Shown: piece after piece, positions 1 through 8,094 of the stretch | Numbering within the stretch: the stretch's first letter is position 1 | Layout: each line of letters starts with the position of its first letter | Origin: Streptomyces griseochromogenes | Lineage (GTDB): Bacteria > Actinomycetota > Actinomycetes > Streptomycetales > Streptomycetaceae | Assembly: GCF_001542625.1 (NCBI RefSeq) | Contig: NZ_CP016279.1 | Location: 1,674,001 to 1,738,000 of the forward strand | Reading direction: 5' to 3' | Length of the DNA: 64,000 nucleotides | Program-made: the position numbers and the translations under genes | Notes under the pieces: generated by a model | What the model saw: only the letters and a program-made list of their open reading frames with translations | The model's database searches: none | Told to the model about the DNA's origin: nothing

Positions 1-2
1 AA

Positions 3-416
3 TGGCTCCGGCACGGCGTGGCCGTGGAGAACGCGGAGTGGCTGAAGCGGCGCGCGGACCAGCTCACCTCCTCGGCCTTCGGCGCCGTACTGGTGCAGCG
101 TGGCCTCAATTACGCCGACTCCCGCGTCGAGGACGCCGTCGGGCAGATGTCGGTCGGCGACCTGGAAAGCGCGGTGCTGTCGGCGCACGGGGCGCTCGGC
201 TATGCCGTCGACGCGCTGCTCGCTTCCTACGGCGAATACGGCCAGAACCCGAAATGGCGGGCCAGGCGATTCCGCGCCGTGACGCAGTCCGTGCTCTCCT
301 TCGACGCGTACTGGGCGCTGGAAACCATGCAGACCTTCGACCCCGCTGATCCGGCCGCCTGGGTCGACGAGGTCCTTCCCGTGTGCCGCAAGATCTCCAT
401 GGAGGTGGTCCTCTGA
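3..416 (+). CDS. C-terminal part of a helical protein of unknown function (partial, 5' end outside window)
   Basis: The frame is open from the first base of the window, so this is the end of a longer gene; the first GTG at 18 is probably internal. The visible 138 residues are mostly helical, with a segment near AHGALGYAVDALLASYGEY followed by a conserved-looking KWRARRF. That pattern resembles the helical C-terminal domains of minimal nucleotidyltransferase or HEPN-like proteins, but I cannot assign it. Its stop overlaps the next ATG by one base, in a TGATG context (414-418), so it is translationally coupled to the PqqD-like gene and belongs to the same operon. Function is not established from this fragment. 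Confidence 0.6.
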   Translation, partial: WLRHGVAVENAEWLKRRADQLTSSAFGAVLVQRGLNYADSRVEDAVGQMSVGDLESAVLSAHGALGYAVDALLASYGEYGQNPKWRARRFRAVTQSVLSFDAYWALETMQTFDPADPAAWVDEVLPVCRKISMEVVL

Positions 417-697
417 TGACGGACAACCCGGAACTCTCCGGCGACCAGGTCCCCTCGTGCCGCCCCGACGTCCGGGTGCGCAACGTACGGGGAACGTTCC
501 TGGTGGCCGTGGCCAACAACGCGTTCGAGCTGTCCGAGAGCGCGGGCTTCATCTGGAAGCACATCGACGGGCGCCGATCGATAGCCGATATCGCCCGACT
601 GCTGGCCGGCGAATACGGCATCGACGAAGAGGCGGCACTTCTCGACACCAAGGAGATGTTCGAGTTTCTCGCGGCCAACGGTTCGGTCCGGTTCTGA
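416..697 (+). CDS. PqqD-family peptide-binding (RRE-like) protein
   Basis: The protein has 93 residues, the usual PqqD size. The family pattern is visible: an N-terminal strand pair (RVRNVRGTFLVAV), an LSESAGFIWKHIDGRRSI segment, and helices IADIARLLAGEYGIDEEAALLDTKEMFEFL. PqqD and related RiPP recognition elements bind the leader of a ribosomally made precursor peptide and present it to a radical SAM or other modifying enzyme. The ATG at 416 overlaps the upstream stop and fits PqqD length better than the upstream ATG at 383. Neighbouring amidohydrolase, [2Fe-2S] and exporter genes support a peptide-natural-product role. The precursor and main modifying enzyme are not in the window and would lie upstream. 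Confidence 0.8.
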   Translation: MTDNPELSGDQVPSCRPDVRVRNVRGTFLVAVANNAFELSESAGFIWKHIDGRRSIADIARLLAGEYGIDEEAALLDTKEMFEFLAANGSVRF

Positions 698-749
698 TGC
701 CATCGGCCGGCCGCCACAGCAGCCGCGGCATTTGTTTGATTGGAGCACG

Positions 750-2021
750 ATGAAAACTTCCGTACTCACCGCACATGAATGGCTGACGCCACGTGGGACC
801 GAATCCTCCTCCGTGATCTGGAACGAGGGACGGCTCACGGTCGCCGAGCCGGCCGCGGCCGACGTCGCGGGTTCCGACGGCTACTTCGTGCCGAGCCTGC
901 CGGTCGAGGTCCACTGCCACGGCCTGGGCGACGTCGACTTCTCCGACTTCAGCCGGATGGACCTGAAGCAGCTCAACGAGGCCGCCCGGGGCGAAGGGAT
1001 CGTCTGCATCCCCACGCTCTACCTCCGGCAGGAGCGGCTCGACGACTTCGTCGTGTTCATGCGCGAGTTCTCGCAGATGCGCGACGACGGCACGCTTCCG
1101 TACGTGGGAGCCATGGCCCTCGAGGGGCCGCTGGTCGCCAGCTTCGGGGGCACCCCGGCCAGCTCCGTGTGGGCGCCGTCGCGCGAGGAGTGGGCCAAGC
1201 TGGCCTCCTGCGGTCCGCTCGGCCTCGTCTATCTGATGCTCTCGCCCGACGCCCTGACCCCGGGATCGTACGTCGCACCTTCGCTGCCGGCCGGCTACCC
1301 GGACCTGGAGTGGATCGTCACCACCCTGGTCGAGGCCGGAGTGCGTCCGGCGCTGGGCCACTTCACCCGCGAGGACCCCCAACTGGGCGCCGACTGCGTG
1401 GAGACGGCGATCGGCGCGGCGGAGGCCGCCGACTTCCCCGGCGACGGGGTCCGCGTGATCACGGACCACCTGTTCAACGAGATGCCGCTGCTGATCAAGC
1501 ACGCCTTCCGCACCTCCCGGGCCAAGGCCGAACGCGACCGCGTCATCGCCTCGTACGACCTTCCGTCGTGGAACCTCGCCGACCTGCACGAGCAGATCGG
1601 TCCGGTCCCCGCGACGATCATCCGGGCCGCACACGCCGGCCGGATCACCGCCTGCCTCAACTTCGACGGCGAGCACGTGGACTTCGCCATCGCACGACGA
1701 GCCGTCGAGCTGGCCGGGCCCTCGAACATGATGCTCATGACCGACCGCAGCGACACCGCGAACCTCGGCGGCCAGCACCTGCACCGCGAGGCGGAGAACT
1801 CGCTGTGGTACCAGCACGAGGGTGTCGTGGCCGCCGGTACGCAGCCCATCGACAAGCAGATCGCCAACGTCCGGAGCCTCGGTGTGCCGGAGTCCGACAT
1901 CTGGCACCTGGTCTCCTTCACGGCCCACCGCACCTTCTTCCCCGAGGCGGACCTGCTCAGCAAGGCCCCGGAGCGCGGCTGCTTCGTGCTGGGGGACGGC
2001 AAGCGGATCGCCGTGGGCTGA
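750..2021 (+). CDS. NagA-like metal-dependent amidohydrolase
   Basis: This is a 423-residue amidohydrolase-superfamily protein closest in pattern to N-acetylglucosamine-6-phosphate deacetylase. Expected metal and catalytic positions are all present: HCH at 55-57, E125 in ALEGP, H204 in GHF, H240 in DHLFNEM, H309 in FDGEHV and D332 in MTD. The start at 750 is chosen because TTGGAG lies 4-9 bases upstream. Placement in an operon with a PqqD-like protein and a transporter, without sugar-catabolic genes, suggests it acts on a peptide or a modified amino acid, as amidohydrolases do in some RiPP pathways such as bottromycin. That role is inference. A true NagA role in amino-sugar recycling is the alternative. 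Confidence 0.75.
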   Translation: MKTSVLTAHEWLTPRGTESSSVIWNEGRLTVAEPAAADVAGSDGYFVPSLPVEVHCHGLGDVDFSDFSRMDLKQLNEAARGEGIVCIPTLYLRQERLDDFVVFMREFSQMRDDGTLPYVGAMALEGPLVASFGGTPASSVWAPSREEWAKLASCGPLGLVYLMLSPDALTPGSYVAPSLPAGYPDLEWIVTTLVEAGVRPALGHFTREDPQLGADCVETAIGAAEAADFPGDGVRVITDHLFNEMPLLIKHAFRTSRAKAERDRVIASYDLPSWNLADLHEQIGPVPATIIRAAHAGRITACLNFDGEHVDFAIARRAVELAGPSNMMLMTDRSDTANLGGQHLHREAENSLWYQHEGVVAAGTQPIDKQIANVRSLGVPESDIWHLVSFTAHRTFFPEADLLSKAPERGCFVLGDGKRIAVG

Positions 2022-2052
2022 ACCACCGTCCAGAAGGGACAGGCCGGTTGCG

Positions 2053-2250
2053 ATGCTCGAACCCGATCCTGACTGCGTCGTGTGTGTCTGCCACTGCGTG
2101 TCCGAGGCCGAGATCGTCTCCGTCATCCGTGACGGGGCACGCTCGGCCTCGGACATCGGCGAGCGCTGCCTGGCGGGCACGGGGTGCGGCCATTGCGTGG
2201 AAGACCTCCACGAACTCATCGACGACTTTCAGCCCGCACAGGGACACTAG
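2053..2250 (+). CDS. BFD-type [2Fe-2S]-binding small protein
   Basis: This 65-residue protein matches the bacterioferritin-associated-ferredoxin (BFD-like) fold. It has a CVCHCV segment near the N terminus and a GTGCGHC segment around residues 42-48, giving the C-x-C...C-x2-C arrangement that binds a [2Fe-2S] cluster. Such domains pass electrons or store clusters for redox enzymes. Here it lies 31 bases after the amidohydrolase and its stop abuts the next start, so it is part of the operon. It might supply electrons to a modifying enzyme encoded upstream of the window, for example a radical SAM enzyme. That partner is not seen and is inference. Confidence 0.75.
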   Translation: MLEPDPDCVVCVCHCVSEAEIVSVIRDGARSASDIGERCLAGTGCGHCVEDLHELIDDFQPAQGH

Positions 2251-2772
2251 ATGGTGACGACCCCGACGGTTCTCTCCGACTTCATGATCAAGCTGCCGCC
2301 CACGGCCCATGTGCGGGTGGCCGAGTTCACCCACGGCAGCCCGGATCTCGACGCGGCCCGGCTCACCGCGACACCGACGCACTACGAACACGTCACCGGC
2401 CACCGCCCGACCATCACCCTGCACCACGCGGAGCTGGGTGCGACGCCCTTCGGGGACGAGGCCCTGAACGGCATCTGGTGCGCCCGGCCGCCGGTGTTCA
2501 CCTCCCCCGAGGACGCGCTCGGTGCGCTCCGCGTCTTCCACCGGTCGCTGATGGGGCACGGCCTGCTGTGCCTGGACGCGGGCCATCCCGACTGGCAGGG
2601 CATCGGAACCGCCGACGACGTCCTCACCGCCCTCGGCGAGACGGGGTTCTCCTTCGTGCGCGTCCGCGACGAGCAGGGGCACCGCCGCGTGCTGGCCGTG
2701 AAAAAGCTGCGCTGCTGTGAAAGCGGCCGCCCGTTCCACGATCGACGAACAGTTCTCCGGGAGTTCCGATGA
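2251..2772 (+). CDS. Methyltransferase-like protein lacking the SAM-binding N-terminal half
   Basis: This 173-residue protein begins immediately after the preceding stop. Its middle resembles the second half of a class I SAM-dependent methyltransferase: a post-motif segment (HAELGATPFGDEALNGIWC), an SPEDALGALRVFHRSL helix and an LLCLDAG strand. The glycine-rich SAM motif I (ExGxGxG) expected upstream is absent, and no frame upstream supplies it. It may be a degenerate enzyme, a non-catalytic partner or a binding protein. The C terminus is rich in Cys and Arg. An ATG at 2284 is an alternative start. The stop overlaps the exporter start (ATGA), so it is expressed with the exporter. Confidence 0.55.
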   Translation: MVTTPTVLSDFMIKLPPTAHVRVAEFTHGSPDLDAARLTATPTHYEHVTGHRPTITLHHAELGATPFGDEALNGIWCARPPVFTSPEDALGALRVFHRSLMGHGLLCLDAGHPDWQGIGTADDVLTALGETGFSFVRVRDEQGHRRVLAVKKLRCCESGRPFHDRRTVLREFR

Positions 2773-4058
2773 CCAGCTCGCAGCCGTCCTCCGGCCGGGA
2801 CGGTTCTGCCTTCTGGCGCCTGTGGACCGCGCACGGTGTCAGCGCCTTCGGCACGGCCGTCACCACGGTCGCGATGCCCCTGGTGGCTGTGCTCGAACTG
2901 AAGGCCAGTACGTTCGAGACGAGTCTGGTCAGTGCCGCGTCCATGTGTGCGTGGCTGCTGTTCGGTCTGCCGGCCGGAGTGCTCGTGCATCGCTTGCCCC
3001 TGCGTCCGGTGCTGGTCGCCGCCGACCTGATCAGAGCCCTGACGCTGCTCTCCGTCCCGGTGGCGGTGTTCATGGACGTCCTGTCGCTCGGACAACTGGT
3101 CGTCTCGGCCTTCGTGCTCAGCGTGGCGAGCGTGATCTTCGACGTCGGCTACTCGACGTACCTGCCGGCGGTGGTCAGCAAGGACCGGCTGACAGCCGGC
3201 AACAGTCTCCTCCAGGGCAGCGAATCCGTGTCCCAGGTGGCGGGCCCGGGGCTGGGCGGCAGCCTGGTGCAGGCGTTCGGCGCCGCGTACAGCCTGATCG
3301 CCGACGTCGCGAGCTACGTCGTCTCGGCGATCCTCCTGCTGACCGTGCCGGCTCCGCGCACGGAACGGAGCGAGAAGGCGAAGAGCGGTGCGTTCGCCGA
3401 GATGCGGGAGGGGATCGATTTCGTCCGCCGTCATCCGGTGATCCGTCCCTTCGTGCTGGTGGGCACCGGATTCAACTTCGCCACCGCGGCCTTCGAAGCG
3501 ATCACCGCGGTCTTCCTGATCCGCACGGTGCACGCCGACTCGCTGGCCGTGGGCCTCCTGGTCGCCTGCTTGGGCCTGGGCGGCGTCATCGGCGCGGCCG
3601 TCACCACGCCCCTGGTCAACCGGCTGGGCACCACCCGGGCCGCGCTCGCCCCCCTGCTCCTCAGCCCGGTCAGCGCCCTGTTGATGCCTCTGGCCACGTC
3701 CGGTGCCGGCGCCTTCTTCTTCGGTCTCGGCAGCCTGGGCTGGGGTGCCTGTACGGTCACCTTCGCCATCGTCGGGCGCACCTACCGCCAGACCGCCGTC
3801 GCTCCGGAGCTGCTGCCCCGGGTCATGGCGACGGTCCGCTTCGTCTCCTGGGGTGTCTTCCCCATCGGTGCGCTGCTGGCGGGCGTTCTCGGCCAGGCCG
3901 TGGGCAACAGGGCCGCCCTGCTGGTCTTCTCCCTGTGCACGCTGCTGATACCGGTTCCGGTGCTGCTTTCCCCGATCCGCAGGACCCGCGACCTCCTCGA
4001 CGCGGACACGGACACGGACACGGACACGGGCACGGGCACGGACACGGTGCGAGCCTGA
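2769..4058 (+). CDS. MFS exporter (EntS-like)
   Basis: A 429-residue major facilitator protein with about twelve hydrophobic segments and the short N-terminal lead typical of enterobactin-exporter-like MFS proteins (AFGTAVTTVAMPLVAV in the first helix, FGLPAGVLVHRLPLRPVL around the first loop). Such proteins expel small molecules or peptides using the proton gradient. As the last gene of the operon, starting with a 4-base overlap, it is the likely exporter or self-resistance pump for the pathway product. The cytoplasmic C-terminal tail is a Asp-Thr/Gly-Thr repeat encoded by a hexanucleotide microsatellite (4004-4045). Confidence 0.85.
   Translation: MTSSQPSSGRDGSAFWRLWTAHGVSAFGTAVTTVAMPLVAVLELKASTFETSLVSAASMCAWLLFGLPAGVLVHRLPLRPVLVAADLIRALTLLSVPVAVFMDVLSLGQLVVSAFVLSVASVIFDVGYSTYLPAVVSKDRLTAGNSLLQGSESVSQVAGPGLGGSLVQAFGAAYSLIADVASYVVSAILLLTVPAPRTERSEKAKSGAFAEMREGIDFVRRHPVIRPFVLVGTGFNFATAAFEAITAVFLIRTVHADSLAVGLLVACLGLGGVIGAAVTTPLVNRLGTTRAALAPLLLSPVSALLMPLATSGAGAFFFGLGSLGWGACTVTFAIVGRTYRQTAVAPELLPRVMATVRFVSWGVFPIGALLAGVLGQAVGNRAALLVFSLCTLLIPVPVLLSPIRRTRDLLDADTDTDTDTGTGTDTVRA
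4004..4045 (+). repeat. In-frame hexanucleotide microsatellite (GGACAC/GGGCAC, 7 units)
   Basis: Seven tandem 6-base units lie inside the 3' end of the MFS gene: four GGACAC, two GGGCAC, then one GGACAC. They encode an alternating Asp/Gly-Thr tail. Because the unit is six bases, gain or loss of copies changes tail length without shifting the frame. Confidence 0.9.
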
Positions 4059-4067
4059 GCCCGCCCC

Positions 4068-4769
4068 TCACCGCCCCGCCGACGCCCCCCGAACCCACCG
4101 ATAGACCAGCTCCGGCCGCCCCACCTGCCCGTACACCGGCTTGCGTTCGGCCCGCCCCGCCTCCACCAGATGCTCCAGATACCGCCGGGCGGTGATCCGC
4201 GAGATCCCCACCGCGTCCGCGACCCGCGCCGCCGTAAGACCCTCCTCCGCCTCCCGTACAGCCGACGTCACCCGTTCCAGGGTGGGCGCGCTCAGCCCCT
4301 TGGGAAGCGCCGCGGGCCCCGGCGCGCGCAGCACCGCCAGGGCCCGGTCCACCTCGTCCTGGCCGCTCGCCTCTCCGGCCGCGCCCCGGAACTCCGCGTA
4401 CCGCACCAGCCGGTCCCGCAGGGTGGCGAAGGTGAACGGCTTCAGGACGTACTGGACGACGCCCAGCGAGACGCCCTCCCGTACCACCGTCAGATCCCGC
4501 GCCGACGTCACCGCTATGACGTCCGCGTGATGCCCCGCCGCCCGCAGTGACCGCGCCAGCTGCAGGCCGTGCACGTCCGGCAGATGCAGGTCCAGCAACA
4601 GCAGGTCCACCGCCGTACGGTCCAGGAACCTGCGCGCCTCCGCCCCGGTGTGCGCCTTGCCGACCGCGACGAAACCCGGCACCCGCCCCACGTACAGCAC
4701 ATGCGCGTCCGCGGCGACCGGGTCGTCCTCCACGACGAGGACGCGGATCGGCTGCTGCTCGTCCGTCAT
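4068..4769 (-). CDS. CitB/DpiA-family response regulator
   Basis: A 233-residue regulator with a receiver domain (acidic pocket D15-D16, phospho-acceptor D60 in LLLLDLHLPD, K110 in LKPF) and a C-terminal helix-turn-helix (AARVADAVGISRITARRYLEHL). This is the architecture of CitB/DcuR/DpiA regulators, which control di- and tricarboxylate uptake. Its ATG overlaps the stop of the sensor kinase by four bases (4766-4769), so the pair is translationally coupled. The divergent dctA gene beyond the kinase is the probable target. It converges on the MFS gene with only nine bases between. Confidence 0.92.
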   Translation of the reverse strand: MTDEQQPIRVLVVEDDPVAADAHVLYVGRVPGFVAVGKAHTGAEARRFLDRTAVDLLLLDLHLPDVHGLQLARSLRAAGHHADVIAVTSARDLTVVREGVSLGVVQYVLKPFTFATLRDRLVRYAEFRGAAGEASGQDEVDRALAVLRAPGPAALPKGLSAPTLERVTSAVREAEEGLTAARVADAVGISRITARRYLEHLVEAGRAERKPVYGQVGRPELVYRWVRGASAGR

Positions 4770-6385
4770 CCGCCGTCACCCACCGCCGTGCCCAGCGGCA
4801 ACCGCACCTCGAACACCGCACCGCCTTCCTCGGCCTCCGCGACCGTCAACGTGCCCTCGTCGCGGGTGACCGCCTGTCGGACCAGGGCCAGTCCGAGGCC
4901 CCGCCCGCCGGGCCCGGCCGGCTTGGTGGAGAACCCCCGCTGGAATACCAGGTCGGCGTGGGCCGCGTCGACACCCGGGCCGGTGTCCGACACCCGCAGC
5001 ACCAGTTCGCCGCCGGATGCGTACGCGGTCACGGTGACCCGCGCCCGCGCGCTTCCCTGCGCCGCGTCCACCGCGTTGTCGATCAGATTGCCGAGGATCG
5101 TCACCAGGTCGCGGGCGGACAGGTCGGACGGCAGCAGGCCGTCGTCGAGGCGGCTGTCCGCCGACACCACCAGCTCGACGCCCCGCTCGTTGGCCTGAGC
5201 GGTCTTGCCCAGCAGCAGGGCGGCCAGCACCGGCTCGCTCACCGCCGCCACCACCTGGTCGGTCAGGGCCTGGGCCAGCTCCAGTTCCGCCGTCGCGAAC
5301 TCCACCGCCTCCTCGGCCCGGCCCAGCTCGATCAGCGAGACCACCGTGTGCAGACGGTTCGCCGCCTCGTGCGCCTGTGAGCGCAGGGCCTGGGTGAAGC
5401 CCCGCTCCGAGTCCAACTCGCCCATCAGGGACTGGAGTTCGGTGACATCGCGCAGGGTGACGACCGTACCCCTGCGCTCTCCTCCCGACACCGGGGAGGT
5501 GTTCACCACCAGCACCCGCGACGCCGTCAGATGCACCTCGTCCACCCGGGGCTCCGACGACAGCAGCGCCCCGGTCAGCGGGGCCGGCAGGCCGAGATCC
5601 GCGACCGACGCGCCGATCACGTCCCGCTCCCCGCCCACCCCGAGCAGCTCCCGGCCGCCGTCGTTGATCAGCGCCACCCTGTACTGCCCGTCCAGCATCA
5701 GCAGCCCCTCGCGCACCGCGTGCAGGGCCGCCTGGTGGTAGTCGTGCATCCGGCTCAGTTCGCTCGCGTTCATGCCGTGGGTGTGGCGGCGCAGCCGGGC
5801 GTTGATCACGTAGGTGCCGACCGCGCCCAGCAGCAGGGCTCCGCCCGCGACCGCGAACAGCGCCGTGACCTGGTCCTGGACCCGTTCACTGATCGCCTCG
5901 ACCTTGATCCCGGCACTGACCAGGCCGATGATCCGGCCGTCGTCCGTCACCGGGGTCACCGCGCGCACCGAAGGGCCGAGCGTGCCGGTGTACGTCTCGG
6001 TGAAGGTGTGGCCGTGCCGGGCGGGACCGATGCGGCCGAGGAAGCGCTTGCCGATCTGCTTCTGGTCGGGGTGGGTCCAGCGGATGCCGTCCGGATTCAT
6101 GATCGTGACGAAGTCGACGTTCGTGTCCCGCATGACCTGGAGCGCGTACGGCTCCAGGGCCTTGGTCGGCTCGCGCGTGTGGATCGCCGAGCGGACCGAG
6201 GGGGAGTCCGCGACCGAGCGGGCCACCGCCGTCACCTGGCGGACCGCGGCGTCCTCGGCCTGCCGCTGGTCGCTGACGTAGGTGAACAGCGCGTACCCGG
6301 CCACGACCACCGCTATCAGCACGGCCTGCACGGCGAAGAGCTGGCCGGCCAGGCTGCGGGGGCGGGGGAGGCACCGGAAGCGCAT
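4766..6385 (-). CDS. CitA/DcuS-family sensor histidine kinase
   Basis: A 539-residue membrane kinase. A first membrane helix (about 16-36) and a second (about 188-208) bracket an extracytoplasmic PDC/CitA-like sensing domain. A PAS domain follows (HAVREGLLMLDGQYRVALIN), then a dimerisation segment with phospho-acceptor H339 in AHEAANRLH, the N box (GNLIDNAVDAA), DTGPGV and GRGLGLAL of the ATPase domain. This family senses C4-dicarboxylates or citrate outside the cell. Being divergent from dctA implies control of dicarboxylate uptake. The ATG at 6385 places the first helix correctly. Confidence 0.92.
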   Translation of the reverse strand: MRFRCLPRPRSLAGQLFAVQAVLIAVVVAGYALFTYVSDQRQAEDAAVRQVTAVARSVADSPSVRSAIHTREPTKALEPYALQVMRDTNVDFVTIMNPDGIRWTHPDQKQIGKRFLGRIGPARHGHTFTETYTGTLGPSVRAVTPVTDDGRIIGLVSAGIKVEAISERVQDQVTALFAVAGGALLLGAVGTYVINARLRRHTHGMNASELSRMHDYHQAALHAVREGLLMLDGQYRVALINDGGRELLGVGGERDVIGASVADLGLPAPLTGALLSSEPRVDEVHLTASRVLVVNTSPVSGGERRGTVVTLRDVTELQSLMGELDSERGFTQALRSQAHEAANRLHTVVSLIELGRAEEAVEFATAELELAQALTDQVVAAVSEPVLAALLLGKTAQANERGVELVVSADSRLDDGLLPSDLSARDLVTILGNLIDNAVDAAQGSARARVTVTAYASGGELVLRVSDTGPGVDAAHADLVFQRGFSTKPAGPGGRGLGLALVRQAVTRDEGTLTVAEAEEGGAVFEVRLPLGTAVGDGG

Positions 6386-6536
6386 GCCAGCAGTGTGCCT
6401 CTCGGGTTAAGCATGAACTAAATGAACGGAAGGGTGACCGCCCTCACAGACCGGGAGATAGTCACGGCATCCCCCACAACCCCCGGACGTGAGCCGCACG
6501 CCGGTAATGCCGACGAAGACGTCAAGGAGGGCAGCC
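6386..6536. promoter_or_regulatory. Divergent promoter region between sensor kinase and dctA
   Basis: These 151 bases separate the two divergent operons and must hold both promoters and probably the response-regulator site. AGGAGG at 6525-6530 is the ribosome-binding site of dctA, six bases before GTG 6537. This decides the dctA start over the in-frame ATG at 6507. I could not assign -35/-10 boxes with confidence. Confidence 0.5.
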
Positions 6537-7904
6537 GTGGCCGCCACTTCCCCCGATACGGCACCTGCCGCAGCCCGTGTGAAACGGGACCGTACCCACT
6601 ATCTGTACATCGCCGTCATCGTGGCGGTCGCGCTCGGTATCGCCGTGGGGCTCATCTGGCCCGATGCCGCGGTCGAGCTGAAGCCGCTGGGCACCGGCTT
6701 CGTGAACTTGATCAAGATGATGATCTCGCCGATCATCTTCTGCACGATCGTGCTCGGGATCGGCTCCGTACGGAAGGCCGCCAAGGTCGGCGCCGTCGGC
6801 GGTATCGCACTCGGCTACTTCACGGTGATGTCCCTCGTCGCGCTCTCCATCGGGCTCGTCGTCGGCAATGTGCTGCACCCGGGTGACGGGCTGCACCTGA
6901 CCGAGGCGCTCAAGCAGACCGGACACGCACAGGTCTCCAGCGATGCGCTGCCGCCCGTCGACTTCGTGCTGTCGATCATCCCGACCACGTTCGTGTCCGC
7001 CTTCACCCAGCAGCAGGTCCTGCAGACCCTGCTGGTCGCCCTGCTCACCGGGTTCGCGCTGCAGGCCATGGGACCGGTCGGGCAGCCGGTGCTGCGCGGC
7101 GTCGAGCACATCCAGCGGCTGGTCTTCCGCATCCTGTCCATGGTCATGTGGGCCGCGCCGATCGGCGCCTTCGGCGCGATCGCGGCCGTCACCGGTTCCG
7201 CGGGCCTGGACGCGCTGAAGAGCCTCGCCGTACTGATGCTCGGCTTCTACGTGACCTGCTTCCTGTTCGTCTTCATCGTGCTCGGCGCCGTCCTGCGGCT
7301 CGTCTCCGGGCTGAACATCTTCTCGCTGTTCAAGTACCTCGCCCGTGAGTTCCTGCTGATCCTGTCCACCTCCTCCTCCGAGTCCGCGCTGCCGCGGCTC
7401 ATCGCGAAGATGGAGCACCTGGGCGTCAGCAAGCCCGTCGTCGGCATCACCGTGCCGACCGGCTACTCCTTCAACCTCGACGGCACCATGATCTACATGA
7501 CCATGGCCTCGCTGTACATCGCGGACGCCCTGGGCACGCCGATGTCCGTCGGCGAGCAGATCCCGCTGCTGCTCTTCCTGCTGCTGGCCTCCAAGGGCGC
7601 GGCGGGCGTCAGCGGCGCGGGGCTCGCCACGCTGGCCGGCGGTCTGCAGTCGCACAAGCCCGCGCTGGTCGACGGTGTCGGTCTGATCGTCGGTATCGAC
7701 CGGTTCATGAGCGAGGCGCGTGCGCTGACGAACTTCGCGGGCAACGCGGTGGCCACCGTGCTGATCGGTACCTGGACGAAAGAGATCGACAAGGCGCGGG
7801 TCGAGCAGGTCCTTGCCGGTGAGCTGCCGTTCGACGAGACGACGCTGCTGGACGAGGATGCCGTTTCTTCGGAGGTTCCGGAGAAGGAGCTGGCGAAGGC
7901 GTAA
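6537..7904 (+). CDS. dctA: C4-dicarboxylate:cation symporter (SLC1/DAACS family)
   Basis: A 455-residue membrane protein with the hallmarks of the glutamate/dicarboxylate symporter family. These are the serine-rich hairpin (LSTSSSESALPRLI), the NLDGT unwound helix (GYSFNLDGTMIYM), the second hairpin (LLASKGAAGVSGAG) and the substrate-binding segment FAGNAVATVLIGTW. It imports succinate, fumarate or malate with protons or sodium. GTG 6537 is chosen from the ideal AGGAGG six bases upstream. Divergent placement from a CitA/CitB-type system implies substrate-induced expression. Related amino-acid symporters share these motifs, so exact substrate is inferred from context. Confidence 0.9.
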   Translation: MAATSPDTAPAAARVKRDRTHYLYIAVIVAVALGIAVGLIWPDAAVELKPLGTGFVNLIKMMISPIIFCTIVLGIGSVRKAAKVGAVGGIALGYFTVMSLVALSIGLVVGNVLHPGDGLHLTEALKQTGHAQVSSDALPPVDFVLSIIPTTFVSAFTQQQVLQTLLVALLTGFALQAMGPVGQPVLRGVEHIQRLVFRILSMVMWAAPIGAFGAIAAVTGSAGLDALKSLAVLMLGFYVTCFLFVFIVLGAVLRLVSGLNIFSLFKYLAREFLLILSTSSSESALPRLIAKMEHLGVSKPVVGITVPTGYSFNLDGTMIYMTMASLYIADALGTPMSVGEQIPLLLFLLLASKGAAGVSGAGLATLAGGLQSHKPALVDGVGLIVGIDRFMSEARALTNFAGNAVATVLIGTWTKEIDKARVEQVLAGELPFDETTLLDEDAVSSEVPEKELAKA

Positions 7905-7920
7905 TCGATCGTCCGCGAGG

Positions 7921-7980
7921 GTGCGGGGGCTGGTCGCGCCCACGCGGCGGAGCCGCACATCGATACCGCCCCGCGCCCCT
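7921..7980 (-). repeat. Streptomyces-type intergenic repeat element
   Basis: Read on the minus strand, this block begins AGGGGCGCGGGGCGGTATCG and ends with a GCGCGACCAGCCCCC segment. Between them is a small GCGGC-GGA-GCCGC hairpin. From general knowledge, similar GC-rich elements recur between genes in Streptomyces genomes. No gene fits the 190 bases between dctA and the TetR gene. Confidence 0.5.
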
Positions 7981-8094
7981 GATGGGAAGCCCTTCGCGCC
8001 CCCGTCCCTCAGCTCCGGACGTCCGGCCCCGCCTGAACCGGGGCCGGGCGTCCGGCCGAAGCCGCCGGGCGGCTGGGTCTCTCCCCCCTGTATC

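Noticed and set aside
549..2219. Long open frame on the minus strand opposite the amidohydrolase
   Set aside because: It mirrors the GC-rich third-position pattern of the real plus-strand genes, is His/Arg/Gly-rich, and has no recognisable motif. Many similar long antisense frames here (e.g. 6522-8114, 15413-17056, 36217-40284, 52949-53944, 60902-62977) were dropped for the same reason.
4004..4045. Short CRISPR-like repeat run
   Set aside because: Units are only six bases with no spacers and lie within a coding tail.
6489..6536. Upstream GTG 6489 or ATG 6507 as the dctA start
   Set aside because: AGGAGG at 6525-6530 is six bases before GTG 6537, and the extra residues are not family-like.
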